From Aspidapion aeneum (lineage: Eukaryota > Arthropoda > Insecta > Coleoptera > Brentidae), in contig OY755038.1 of the NCBI GenBank assembly GCA_963576565.1, forward strand, positions 201,969,013 to 202,033,012: a DNA stretch of 64,000 nucleotides, written 5' to 3'. The notes under the pieces were generated by a model. The model had not been told where the DNA came from. It ran no database searches and saw only the letters and a list, made by a program, of their open reading frames with translations. Of the stretch, positions 13,001 to 23,100 are shown in pieces. Within the stretch, counting starts at the first letter, position 1; each line of letters starts with the position of its first letter. The translations under genes were made by a program, and so were the position numbers.

Positions 13001-16000
13001 TTACCTGTATATTTACAATGTTTTCTTAAATCTATATCGCCTTTGGAAAGAATGCAAAATAAATATTCCTCTGCATTTTAAAGCCTTAGAGGCTTGTAAT
13101 TCAATGTCATGTTTTAATAACCACCATTGTCTGGTAGAGCATTTTGTGTTTCAAAGTTGATTATATTGATTATTATTTTTATTAATAAACTTACCCCATG
13201 TGCTTGTTGTAAAACAGTCCTTAAGTCTTCCTCCTTCAAAAAGCGAGTTGCGTATTTTGAAAACAAACGAGCTTTTTTACTCTGCTTTAGTCTATTCAGT
13301 TTCTTATTAGGAGCTCGAAACCATAAAAATTGTGACTGAGTTGGAATTATTTGGTTATCTGTGAGATGTGTGCCTTCAGACATGATGTTTTGAACATCTA
13401 ATTCACTTTCAAATTCAACTAGTATGAAATGCTAAAAAAAATTAAATAATAAATTTAATTGCAGCTTAGGATATCCCCTAGCTATAAAAGGGGAATAGTT
13501 CAAAATTGAATTCTCTCAGTTGGCCAATTTGCTGCTGACTTGCCCTTAAATTCCCCTCTGTTGCGGGTAAAAATAGGCTAGTAAATAAAATAAATAAAAT
13601 AAATAAAATAGATAAAATAGATAAAATAGATAAAATAGATAAAATAGATAAAATAGATAAAATAGATAAAATAGATAAAATAGATAAAATAGATAAAATA
13701 GATAAAATAGATAAAATAGATAAAATAGATAAAATAGATAAAATAGATAAAATAGATAAAATAGATAAAATAGATAAAATAGATAAAATAGATAAAATAG
13801 ATAAAATAGGTAAAATAGGTAAAATAGATAAAATAGATAAAATAGATAAAATAGATAAAATAGATAAAATAGATAAAATAGATAAAATAGATAAAATAGA
13901 TAAAATAGATAAAATAGATAAAATAGATAAAATAGATAAAATAGATAAAATAGATAAAATAGATAAAATAGATAAAATAAAATAAATAAAATAAATAAAA
14001 TAAATAAAATAAATAAAATAAATAAAATAAATAAAATAAATAAAATAAATAAAATAAATAAAATAAATAAAATAAATAAAATAAATAAAATAAATAAAAT
14101 AAATAAAATAAATAAAATAAATAAAATAAATAAAATAAATAAAATAAATAAAATAAATAAAATAAATAAAATAAATAAAATAAATAAAATAAATAAAATA
14201 AATAAAATAAATAAAATAAATAAAATAAATAAAATAAATAAAATAAATAAAATAAATAAAATAAATAAAATAAATAAAATAAATAAAATAAATAAAATAA
14301 ATAAAATAAATAAAATAAATAAAATAAATAAAATAAATAAAATAAATAAAATAAATAAAATAAATAAAATAAATAAAATAAATAAAATAAATAAAATAAA
14401 TAAAATAAATAAAATAAATAAAATAAATAAAATAAATAAAATAAATAAAATAAATAAAATAAATAAAATAAATAAAATAAATAAAATAAATAAAATAAAT
14501 AAAATAAATAAAATAAATAAAATAAATAAAATAAATAAAATAAATAAAATAAATAAAATAAAATAAATAAAATAAATAAAATAAATAAAATAAATAAAAT
14601 AAATAAAATAAATAAAATAAATAAAATAAATAAAATAAATAAAATAAATAAAATAAATAAAATAAATAAAATAAATAAAATAAATAAAATAAATAAAATA
14701 AATAAAATAAATAAAATAAATAAAATAAATAAAATAAATAAAATAAATAAAATAAATAAAATAAATAAAATAAATAAAATAAATAAAATAAATAAAATAA
14801 ATAAAATAAATAAAATAAATAAAATAAATAAAATAAATAAAATAAATAAAATAAATAAAATAAATAAAATAAATAAAATAAATAAAATAAATAAAATAAA
14901 TAAAATAAATAAAATAAATAAAATAAATAAAATAAATAAAATAAATAAAATAAATAAAATAAATAAAATAAATAAAATAAATAAAATAAATAAAATAAAT
15001 AAAATAAATAAAATAAATAAAATAAATAAAATAAATAAAATAAATAAAATAAATAAAATAAATAAAATAAATAAAATAAATAAAATAAATAAAATAAATA
15101 AAATAAATAAAATAAATAAAAAATTTTACTATAATTTTGGACAGGCTATAAACTTTTCTAGAAAACTAAATCTTTTCAGACTTATAAGGGAACATCCTTA
15201 AATTATGTAACACAAAAATTCAGGATTTTAGAACATGCAGGTACTAATACAACAATAAATACTCATTACCATAGGATCTATTCCCTCACAGTAATGGAAC
15301 ATCTCCTTAACATTCCCTAAGGAACTACAATAAGTGTGCAACTCTTTGAAAGACTCCTGTGATTGTACTTGTACCAAAATACTTCTCTTTGCTTGATCTC
15401 TTCTAAACTTTTGCTGTTCCATAAATGGAATGAATGTATTTGGAAGTGTAGAGGCTAAAAATACAATAAAGAAGGTAATAATTTTCAGTTTCCCAAAGTA
15501 TGGAAAAATCCACTTGGCATTACTTGCTGTAAATAAATTTAAAAGATTTGTAAAAGATTTCAGTTTGTAACTTTTGCCAGATTCACAGTGCCTTCTCTAC
15601 ATCTTTTTTTTTCTCTTTATTTCCTTTTTCTTCATCTTTTTGAGTCCTTGTTGGCAGGTTTTTCTAGTTAAGCTTGGTTTATAAACACAGTTTGCATCAA
15701 CATTTTGGAGTTCTCAAATCTTGAAAACACTTTTTTGGTCTTATGAAGGTAGAGTATGGCCAATTAACAGCTACATATCATAATATATAATAAATTCTCT
15801 CATTTTAATAGTGGATGCAACTTTACAAGCCCGCAACATAAAATTTGGTTATACCTGAACTGCAAACTGCTGATGAGAACTGTGTTTTTATATATCCTGT
15901 GTGTGTAATGGATCTTTCATACTCGTCTTTTGTCTAGTCTTTTGTCTTGGTTTAGTCATATGTCTTGTCATAAGAAAGTTAAAACCACTGTTTCTTATGG

Positions 16001-16731
16001 GAGTGTTCATACAATGCTTTTGCTTTTGTTTTTGATTAGTCTTTGTCTTAAGAGTTGCCAACTTTCAATCCTTAGGACAACGACTAAGACGAGTGACAGA
16101 CATCAGCTGATATTTGTTGTTTTTTTTTACAGGCCATCCGAAAAGCGCAAATTAATCATGTTTTTAACAGAAAATCTCAACATAACCTCAAAATTTTATT
16201 TGTTTTTTTTTCTTTTTCACTTTTGTTCTTTTGTGTCTGTGTTTCATGCACAGATTAGGTTAAATAAGATTGTTTTGTGTAGAAAATGACTTTTCAAAAG
16301 GGGCCTTTTTATTGAAATTGAATTTTTTTTTCAGTGGGTTATGACTACGACTAATCAAAAACAAAAGACAAGTATGAACAGCCGATTTTGTTTAAGATAG
16401 CTAAGACTAATCAAAGGACAAAGACTAATCAAAAACAAAAGACTAAGACGAGTATGAACAATACTTAAGTGTAAACTTGTGGTAAGTACATTAAATCCTC
16501 TCTCACATTTCACCTGGGTTAAAGTGTGTGAGAAGATACTCATTCACAAGATTCAAGAATCGAGCTGCAGATGAAAGGCAACAAAAATCGCTTACTTTCA
16601 ATAGTTTGCTTCATGCTTGAACAGCTCCTACTAGTTTGAACTATAGATTTCTGGGCCAAAATGTTTCCGAATCGGCTGAAATTACCAAATCGTGCATAGC
16701 TTGCATGATATTTCCACAAAAACAAGCTCAT
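499..16731 (-). CDS. MTPAP: Mitochondrial poly(A) polymerase, 7 exons
   Basis: Assembled by me from seven minus-strand exons: 16731-16596, 15454-15270, 13431-13195, 11613-11407, 5750-5536, 3979-3747 and 1079-499. Total 1794 nt, 597 residues plus stop, close to the human protein (582). Known family role: adds poly(A) tails to mitochondrial mRNAs in the matrix. Seen: a Ser/Arg-rich N-terminus without acidic residues until about 45, typical of a mitochondrial presequence; an RRM-like region in exons 2-3 (about 65-170); the nucleotidyltransferase motif FGSSVNGFG (about 231-239) followed by DLDL with Asp 244 and 246; a third Asp in ECDLS (about 321); the poly(A)-polymerase central region with VFTIRKWA and ISNFSLT (about 345-385). 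All splice phases agree. An in-frame TAA lies three codons before the ATG, which fixes the start. No in-frame stop or missing catalytic residue was seen. It is divergent from TUBGCP4. Confidence 0.95.
1080..2765. other. MTPAP intron 6, left part: no further gene seen
   Basis: AT-rich intron sequence. The only distinctive stretch is a C-rich, purine-interrupted run at about 1478-1530 (blocks of 7-11 C separated by GAACCGA-type spacers). No conserved coding frame was found on either strand. Confidence 0.6.
2766..3492. mobile_element. Fold-back (TIR) element in MTPAP intron 6
   Basis: The ends are inverted: TGTCCACGGATTGAGTTCGG at the left is repeated in reverse complement ending near 3492, and similarity extends over most of the 727 bp. 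The left arm holds an internal duplication of about 125 bp (ATTATACAGGGTGGT occurs twice). There is no coding capacity. The terminal motif resembles that of the element at 9446-11151, so both may be driven by a Tc1/mariner-type transposase. Confidence 0.8.
3747..3979 (-). CDS. MTPAP: MTPAP exon 6 (central PAP domain)
   Basis: Encodes SGVYMSDFLYIMGEIDSRV then VFTIRKWAKEVGLT and ISNFSLTLLILAFLQ and PPVLPTLNSL, the PAP-associated central domain that binds the incoming nucleotide. Acceptor TTTTTTTCTTAG, donor GTAAGT. The open frame runs further upstream to 4362, but that part is intron and matches nothing. Confidence 0.94.
4381..4626 (-). pseudogene. Fragment of non-LTR retrotransposon (3' zinc-finger region)
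   Basis: Encodes a Cys/His cluster, CRLCMEDDETVRHVLCVCP (pattern C-x2-C-x8-H-x3-C), followed by NLFGRLGIQW, as seen at the C-terminus of Jockey-like retrotransposon polymerases with RNase H. Only this end remains. It lies in MTPAP intron 5, same strand. Confidence 0.75.
5536..5750 (-). CDS. MTPAP: MTPAP exon 5 (third catalytic Asp)
   Basis: Too fragmented to show as a long ORF, but clear on translation. The acceptor TTTATTTAG precedes 5750; then 71 codons plus two bases, with donor GTGAGT. It contains LIHLYLPGCSQVRRILQARV and PIVKYHQQLTGIECDLSM, the palm strands carrying the third catalytic Asp. The split codon AT|G joins exon 6 exactly. Confidence 0.93.
5834..5934. repeat. Short palindromic element
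   Basis: TAAATAAATTAATTTTCGGG at the left and its reverse complement at the right enclose about 60 bp. It is a non-coding miniature inverted-repeat candidate in MTPAP intron 4, 84 bp upstream of exon 5. Confidence 0.7.
6176..6690. mobile_element. Fold-back element, ~120-bp arms
   Basis: The left arm (6176-6300) and right arm (about 6570-6690) are near-perfect inverted copies, including the stretch around GATATCATAATAATAAAAGC. The loop is about 270 bp with no coding frame. It is in MTPAP intron 4. Confidence 0.85.
6960..7760. repeat. Tandem repeat, three ~250-270-bp units
   Basis: GTGGAAGTCAGTTGAAAGTAATCAG recurs near 6970, 7219 and 7489 (spacing about 251 and 270). Each unit carries CCCCCAGATACCAATTTTGG and TTTTACCCCCTCTCC. 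Units are about 90% alike by eye. Non-coding, MTPAP intron 4. Confidence 0.9.
8330..8578 (-). repeat. Interspersed repeat family R1, copy 1
   Basis: The reverse complement begins TACCTTCCTAG and contains GATGTCTGTCTGTGTGTGTT and CCGATTTTCATAAAATTTTCAGG. The same sequence occurs at 11884-12180 and 29848-30110 on the plus strand. Probably a non-autonomous transposon family. Confidence 0.8.
8757..9436. mobile_element. Inverted-end element with internal ~119-bp tandem repeats
   Basis: The ends AGCTCACACTA and, inverted, TGTGTGAGCT enclose three tandem units (about 8805, 8925, 9045) each with GACTCAATTACCT and TCGTTTGATA. A run of GACA repeats sits at 9280-9300. Non-coding. Confidence 0.7.
9446..11151. 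mobile_element. TA-flanked long-TIR element (Tc1/mariner-like, non-autonomous)
   Basis: The left end TAGTGTGTCCCCGGATG and right end CATCCGGGGACACACTG are inverted and flanked by TA. Inverted similarity continues about 180 bp inward (GACAAGAGGAAAA, AAATTCTGCTTG). A second element at 9795-10700 is inserted in the middle. No transposase frame. Confidence 0.8.
9795..10700. mobile_element. Miniature TIR element, family B, copy 1
   Basis: Ends GGATGATTCTAC and its inverse. A related copy in the opposite orientation lies at 33233-34034. The motif CATTCCTCTGG occurs four times inside (about 9974, 10351, 10506, 10519). It is flanked by TTAT on both sides, a possible target duplication. Non-coding. 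Confidence 0.85.
11407..11613 (-). CDS. MTPAP: MTPAP exon 4 (catalytic nucleotidyltransferase core)
   Basis: 69 codons. It holds the catalytic signature FGSSVNGFGKMGCDLDLVL with the two metal-binding Asp. Two acceptors are possible: CTTAG before 11613 and TTTCAG before 11606. Only the upstream one keeps the frame with exon 3 and gives a DQM match to the family, so I chose it. The donor is GTAAAA after 11407. Confidence 0.93.
11614..11883. other. MTPAP intron 3, part: nothing recognised
   Basis: AT-rich sequence. TATACAGAGTGTCCCAAAAA at about 11730 resembles the ends of other fold-back elements in this window, but no matching inverse end was identified. Confidence 0.5.
11884..12180 (+). repeat. 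Interspersed repeat family R1, copy 2
   Basis: Begins TTTTTACCTTCCTAGCCCGC and contains two copies of a GTGATGTCTGTCT segment, so it is slightly longer than the other copies. It ends near TTTTCAGGTAAAATAGTG. Confidence 0.8.
12181..13194. other. MTPAP intron 3, remainder: no gene seen
   Basis: The open frames here give no recognisable protein. Short phrases like TACAGGGAGTCCC and CGCCCTGTACGT suggest decayed TIR elements, but no pair of ends was convincing. Confidence 0.5.
13195..13431 (-). CDS. MTPAP: MTPAP exon 3 (second half of RRM-like domain)
   Basis: 79 codons, phase 0 at both ends. It begins HFILVEFESELDVQ, a second RRM-like strand, and contains IPTQSQFLWF, a recognisable element of the family. 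The acceptor follows a run of eight T; the donor is GTAAGT. Confidence 0.92.
13582..15120. repeat. 1.5-kb array of a 9-bp repeat (AAAATAGAT / AAAATAAAT)
   Basis: About 170 uninterrupted 9-bp units. After three AAAATAAAT units, about 41 AAAATAGAT units run from about 13609 to 13975, with two AAAATAGGT variants near 13809 and 13818. From 13976 to the end the unit is AAAATAAAT, about 127 times. The register shifts by a short unit at 13976 and near 14557. It fills most of MTPAP intron 2. Assemblers can misjudge such arrays, so the true length may differ. Confidence 0.97.
15270..15454 (-). CDS. MTPAP: MTPAP exon 2 (first half of RRM-like domain)
   Basis: The acceptor is TTTTTAG before 15454 and the donor is GTAATG after 15270, ending in phase 0. 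It encodes residues 46-107, including SILVQVQSQESFKELHTYC, the first strand and helix of the RNA-binding-like region of this family. The following intron carries the 9-bp repeat array. Confidence 0.9.
15917..16470. mobile_element. Inverted-repeat element in MTPAP intron 1
   Basis: ATACTCGTCTTTTGTC at the left is repeated inverted as GACGAGTATGAACA at the right, with several internal copies of GACTAATCAAAAACAAAAGAC in both orientations. Non-coding miniature element. Confidence 0.7.
16596..16731 (-). CDS. MTPAP: MTPAP exon 1 (presequence)
   Basis: Starts at the ATG at 16731, preceded in frame by TAA. It encodes about 45 residues beginning MSLFLWKYHASYARFGNF, with several Arg/Ser and no Asp or Glu until the end, consistent with a mitochondrial targeting peptide. 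The donor is GTAAGC after 16596. It ends with one base of a split codon (A) that joins CC of exon 2 to give Thr. Confidence 0.9.
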
Positions 16732-17111
16732 TTTACAGCCTTATATCTACTAATTTAGTTAACTTCAAACTTAACAGCTTTTTGTAAGATGTTCTTTTTT
16801 TATCCCATTCTTAAAATATTGAGAAAAGACTTTAAAATGTAAAAAAAGCAATTTATTTAAATATTTATTTTTTAAATAAATATTTTAACCCCACTTTTTC
16901 ATTCAGATTTTTTTTATTGGCCGTAATAATGTGGCTTTCAGTAGTAAGCCATCTGACTTCCTTGTCGGCTTTCAATAAAGCAATGCACTTCGCCGGCTTT
17001 CAATAAAGCAATGCACTTCGCCGGCTTCACCTTTGCGGCTATCTTCAGAATTATTTTCGTTCCTATAACATAACCAAACTTTATTTGAAAAAAAATAAAA
17101 ACTGGTGAAAT
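16732..17111. promoter_or_regulatory. Shared bidirectional promoter region of MTPAP and TUBGCP4
   Basis: 380 bp separate the two start codons, which point away from each other, so both promoters and 5' UTRs must fit here (or an upstream non-coding exon lies elsewhere). A 28-bp unit (CGGCTTTCAATAAAGCAATG plus 8 bp) is repeated perfectly in tandem at 16966-16993 and 16994-17021. An AT palindrome, ATTTAAATATTTATTTTTTAAATAAAT, lies near 16855. No TATA box was assigned with confidence. Confidence 0.65.
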
Positions 17112-17180
17112 ATGATTCACGAGTTACTTCTTAACTTATGGAACAATCCTTCCTATACGTTGGAAAATGGCACTCAGACT
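17112..17180 (+). CDS. TUBGCP4: TUBGCP4 exon 1
   Basis: 23 codons, MIHELLLNLWNNPSYTLENG then TQT, ending in phase 0 before GTAAGC. The MIHELLL start is characteristic of GCP4. The in-frame TGA just upstream fixes this ATG. Confidence 0.93.
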
Positions 17181-20100
17181 GTAAGCCTTGCCTACCATTA
17201 TTTAAAAATAAACAAAAATTAGCTTTTTTCATATTCTTATTTTGGCTTACCCCCCCATTAATAAACTCAGCCTATGTTGGTACTATCTCTGTCCGTTTCT
17301 TTTTTTATTAGGGAAGAAAATATGTGCCGATGTCAAACTAAAATACAGTAACATCTAGTTAACAAGCCAGTTTTCAGAGGTTCAGGTTATTTAAACTTGA
17401 TTATCTCAAAAACAAATAGAAAAATGTTCAAAGGAATATTAGCCCTGTAAAGGTGCATGTTTTTAAATTTTCACAAACATATTTCTTTATTATTTCTGAC
17501 TTCGTTTTTAGCTCAAATTTTAGTAATACATTTAATATTTTTTAGACTTCTCCAAATATGTCAACATATAGAGACGATACGCGCTATTTTAAACATGCGC
17601 TATTTTGAACACGCGCTACTATGAACACGCGCTATTATGAACACACGCTATTATGAACACGCGCTATTTTGAACACACACTATTTTGAACATGCACACCC
17701 CACTGTTTTGATATGCGCTATTTCGTTAGAGAACTATTTAGATATATTAAAATCAGTCAAAATATGTCAAATTTGTAAAATTGGGCAATGGTGGAGGACA
17801 TTACCATGATCTTATCTAGCTCTGCTCTTATGAGTTTGACCAGTCAAATATACCCAACCCTGGACTTTTCACTGGAAATAAATTAAGAGTTTTGTTAAAA
17901 CACATTAAAAATGTTTAATATTTTTAATCATAGCCAAGGTCATAATATAATTTATTTGCCTATTTTCTAAAATATACCTATAAAAGTAAAGCCATGAGTA
18001 ATATGTTTCTGTTAAGGTGTCTATTATTTAGCTTATTGGTAACGTCGCGGTTAGGGGTGCTTTAGTCAAGCGATATATTTATACAACTTGTCCCTTTCAA
18101 CGATTACATGAAATTTTTTTGGATGTAGGTGTCCTAGTTGCACATAGCTATGATAAAAGCCAGTTGTTGTTATTGACATTTGGTTGTTGTTAAATTAGAC
18201 ACCAATTGTTATAAAGAATACATTATATTTAGATAGATAGATAGATATTTCTTTATTCAATCTTTTGTTTAAAATTTACATTGCAGTCACAATAAAATAC
18301 ATAAACATTATACCCATAGGGTGTAGATCCCGTCAAATTTAAAAGAAAAAAGATTATAAACATTACAAAATCACAATCTAATACTAAAACGAAGTAGAAG
18401 ACAAATTAAAATTAAATTACATTTACATTACATTGCTGAGTTAAATAATCCTGAGTTAGGATATTTGTCATTATTTTTAAAATTATACAAAAATTATACG
18501 AACAATGGTTAAACAAAAAATCTGAAGACTATTCTGTCTTTCCAGGCCCCTCCAATGTCCTCCAGCGCCAGTGCAGAGCCATCAAGTGAACTCACCTTTT
18601 TTTTATATTTTAGAATTTTGAAATAATAAGTTGGTTTATTTTTATTTTAGTTTCTTATTTTCCTATCCCAATGCTTTTTACATCTTGATCCAACAAAAAT
18701 TCATCCAGACTGTAGTAAGCTTTCTTACTTAAAAATGCTTTGAGGTTATTTTTTAAATTCTGTGGTGGTTGTCCACGAAGTGAAGGAGAAAGAGTATTCC
18801 ATACTTTTAAGATATTGTGTTTTACATTTTTTAGGATGTATGTATAGTGAGCAATGTCTGTTTTTAGGTTTCCTTTAAATCTAGTATTATAACAATGCTC
18901 TGTTTTTAGTTTATCAAAAATATCTGGGTTTTCTGCTATGAATTTGCAGCACTCAAGGATGTAGAGATTAAAAATTGTTGGAAATTTATTATTTATAAAG
19001 AGATATTTACAACTTTCTGTAGGCTTTTTTTGAAAAATTGTTCTTAGGCATCTTTTTTGAATTAAAAGGATCCTCTCTGCCTCTTTTACGCCCCCCCAGA
19101 AAATTACCCCATATCTTACCCTAGATTGAACATATGCATGAAAGGTTGTCAATGAAGCAGAGCTGCCAGCTGAGTCCCTGATTACCCTAAGAGCATAGCA
19201 GTACTTACTCATAGATTTTGAAAGCTGATCTATGTGTGCCTGCCAGTCCAGCCTCTCATCCAGTGTCATCCCCAAGAATGTGACCTTGTCTTTTGTTGTT
19301 ATTGTGTTGTTATTATATTCAATGTTTGTTTCATCTGGCTTCAGATTAAAGTTTATGATCTGAGTTTTATCCACATTCAGTAGGTTGTTTTCTGTAAACC
19401 AATTCTGGAGGGTTGAAAGTGATACTTTTACATTTTCTATACATGCCTCTTTCCTGTTTTCACAGCAAATGACCGTAGTATCGTCAGCAAAAAGTACAAC
19501 CTCATTATTCAGAATGTTTGCAACCTCGTTTGTGTAGATTAAATAAAGAAGAGGGCCTAGAATCGAGCCCTGTATGTATTATTTAATTAATTGCAGTGCT
19601 CTGTTACCTATTCCCATCCTTTCAAGCTTATGACAGAGCAGACTGTGGTCTACACTATCAAATGCCTTCGATAGGTCCAGGCAGACAGCCATTGTGATGT
19701 TGTTTTTGTTTCGGGATTCCAGGATTCGATCCAATGCCATATAGATAGCTCTAACTGTTGACTTTCCTTTTCTGAAGCCATTGTGTTTTTCGGTTAGAAG
19801 TGCATTTTCCTCTAGAAATTGTAATAGTCTAGTATAGATTGCCCTCTCAAAAACTTTACTGATATTAGACAACAGGGAGATGTAGTTTTTTAATTCATTT
19901 AGCTCACCTTTCTTGTGTATAGGTTTAAGTAATGCTGTTTTAAGATTTGAGGGAAAAATACCACCCTGAAAAGATAGGTTAACTATGTATGCTAACGGCT
20001 CACACAGTATGTCTACCGCAGCTTTCAATAAACATACGGGTATTTCATCATGCCCTGTTGATTTTTTGTTTTTTAGTTCTTTAATGATTTTTGAGATTTC

Positions 20101-23100
20101 CTGAGGTGTCACCGGGTGAAGGGCCATACCGATGTCAGGAAGAGTCGCCATATTCTCATTGTGTGAGCTTTGATTATCTTGTTTTGTCAGATCAGGACAA
20201 AAGTCGTTTATATCATTAAGGAAGTCAATTTCCTTTTGATAATCAGTGTTCTAAAATTGATTTTGTATTACTTGTGTTTTTTGTGTTGTTACCTTTTTAA
20301 TAAGATTCCAAGTTGCTACATTTTTATTTGCTGACTTTTCTATAAAATCTTTATTACTTATTTTTTTTGCCTGTTTTATTACCTGTTTAAGGATATTTGA
20401 ATATTTTTCATAATATTGTTTTGTTATTTGCCCTAGTTTTAGTTTCTCAAATAATAGTCTTTTGTTTTTGCTAGAAATTTTTATGCCTATTGTGATCCAG
20501 CAATGGTTGGAATTAATATTTATTTTTCTTTTTTTATTGGAAAAATTTGATTAAGTTTTTGTAGTACTATGCTCTCAAAGCGAGTATAAGCTTTATCCAC
20601 TTCTGACTCTGCATACACCCTATCCCAGCTGATTTGCCCCATTTCCTCGCAAAACTGATCTATTTTTTTCCCTGAAAAAACCCTGCCTACTTTTAGTTTC
20701 TGTAAATTTTTATTTATGTTTTTATTTAATAAAATTTTGATTGTCTGAGAGTAGTGGTCACTAACTACGGTCTCAATTACATTATTGTTTTGAAATTCTT
20801 TAAAATTTAGGAAAAAATTATCAATACAAGATCCTTTTACAGAGTTATTTCCATTTGGTGCTCTTGTGGTTTCAAAAATAGTCTGCTCATATTTGTATGA
20901 ACATAGCAAATCTAGAAATTTATTTTTGTTTATGTCACTACTTACTGTTGGAGACAAATTAATGTTGAAATCTCCGGCCCATATTACCCTGTAGTTAACA
21001 AAGCGAGCACTGACCTTTAAAGTCAAAAATTATTAATACAAATCGTAGATCCCAAGTCATGGTCCTAACATTTAAATTAATTACGAAAATGCACTAAACT
21101 AATTGGTTTTATTTGAATTTTCTGACACAAAATTGTCTTCGCAAATTAAAATGAAAGAGTCTAAAAAAATGTTGTAGGACATACAATATTGTGAAATTAA
21201 CTCAATGGTAACACATACATAACAAGTCCGTAAACATATCAGTAGACTTATTCCAATAGTCTAAATGTCGGTAAATTTTTAATGCACTATCAAAAGTTCA
21301 AAATCAATCTCCATCTTTTCATCTTTAATATAATTACTAATGCATTAACTATTAATCCTTATTTACTTATGTAATATTTTCCTTTTAAATCAATGTTCAA
21401 ATAGTTTAAAACGTAATATTTTCCTTTTAAACCAATGTTCAAATAGTTTTAAAACATAATATTTTTTTTTTTTAAATCAATGTTCAAATATATGTTTAAC
21501 TTACTTTCTGTCATCGAATCACTAAAATATATATTTTATTCTAGGCAACTTATTCTAGAGTTCAAAAACTCTTGAATTTCTTTAAGACTACATTTTTATA
21601 GAAAATGGTTATCTCATCTTTTACTTTTTACTAATTCACTTTAATTTTAACTTTTTAAGACTTTTCACTTTTTGGCTTCAACTTTTAACACTGGTACTTT
21701 AATAATGCCCTGATATAATTCAAGAAATCGAAATTATACTCGATCAATATCCTGTTTACCCCACTAGGTCTGGTGACGAAACCAGGTCAATGTGTTTTTC
21801 AAGCTAATTTTCCCGATCCAGGTCCATATATGGTGATATTTTGCTTTGATGCTACGAAGAAATCAAATCCAGGACCTTTTTTTTCACCTTTTGTGCTTAT
21901 AGATTGAGCCAGTGTTTCTAAATATAGCTCTAATATAAACAATTGCGTAAGACGCGTACAAGAAAATAGGTAAAAAGGGAGATTCTTCTCAACTTCTCTT
22001 TTGGGTGACTTAATTAATTTAATTTATAATTTTGTAATCGACGGAATCAACAGTGCGCTCTGCAGTGAAAATAAGTGTTAGAGTTTTGTGTTTAGCTTGT
22101 TTCCTGTGAGTCCCAATCATTTTTGTTTTAACTGTTTAAAAAAATTTTGGTTTAAATATGACTTGTTTATCATCGACTGGTTTCTCAATATTTTTTATTA
22201 TTTTTATTCTATTATTTAACATTTTGAGTTTTATTAATTTTATTTTAAAAATAATATTTTATTTTTTGTTTGAAACTCGTAGACAATGATTGAGTAGAAA
22301 TAAAATTTCGGACTTCCATTGTCTTTATGCACACCAAGTAGTATAAGTAGTAGCCTATAGACTAGATTGTTTAGTTTACACTTGAAAACGGTTAGAGATA
22401 CTGACTAACCGAAACGTCGTGTTTAAAATAAATAAAGACAATGGAAGTCCGAAATTTAATTTCAATATTTTATTTATTGTTGTGATTTTTTTACTTTCTT
22501 GCTTCGATAATACTTGTATATTTTCTACCAGTTTTTAGAATGTTTTTAATATTTTTAATTTAGGTTTATTTTTCACCTTGGTAAATCGTATTATCAACTA
22601 GGCGGAAATCTTGGTAATTTTTGGTAAAATATTTTTATATTTTATTAAATAAACCTCGACCTTTACAAGCTGTTGATATCCTGGTGTGAAAATATATTTA
22701 AACCAAAATAAAAATATAATTTTCTTTTATTGCAGCCCTCACATCTTTTTGAGTTGCCACAATTTTTGCACCCTGGTGAAGAAAAGCTGCTACAAGTTAT
22801 TACGGAAATTGCAGCTGACTACCACAAAATTGTAGCTTTCACTAAGTCTGTTTTGGAGTTAACATGTTGTAAGTATAACTACATACGAGTATTTGTTAAG
22901 TATAAATCAAAGTTAAATGATTGTATTTAATTCACCAAAATAAAAGCTTCCAGATATTATTGTTGTTGATTGTTTTATGACTTACATATGGGTCATAAGG
23001 TTAAATGCCTAGTTAAAAATCATAAAATTGTTAGTTTTATATGATTTATGTAAACTGTCTTTTTTAAATTGAAAAATTAACTTTTTACATTTCCTGATAG

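Noticed and set aside
13582..15120. CRISPR-like regular array
   Set aside because: The period is 9 bp with no spacers; it is a simple tandem repeat in a eukaryotic intron.
17570..17720. CRISPR-like 16-bp repeats
   Set aside because: Units are directly adjacent without spacers; a minisatellite.
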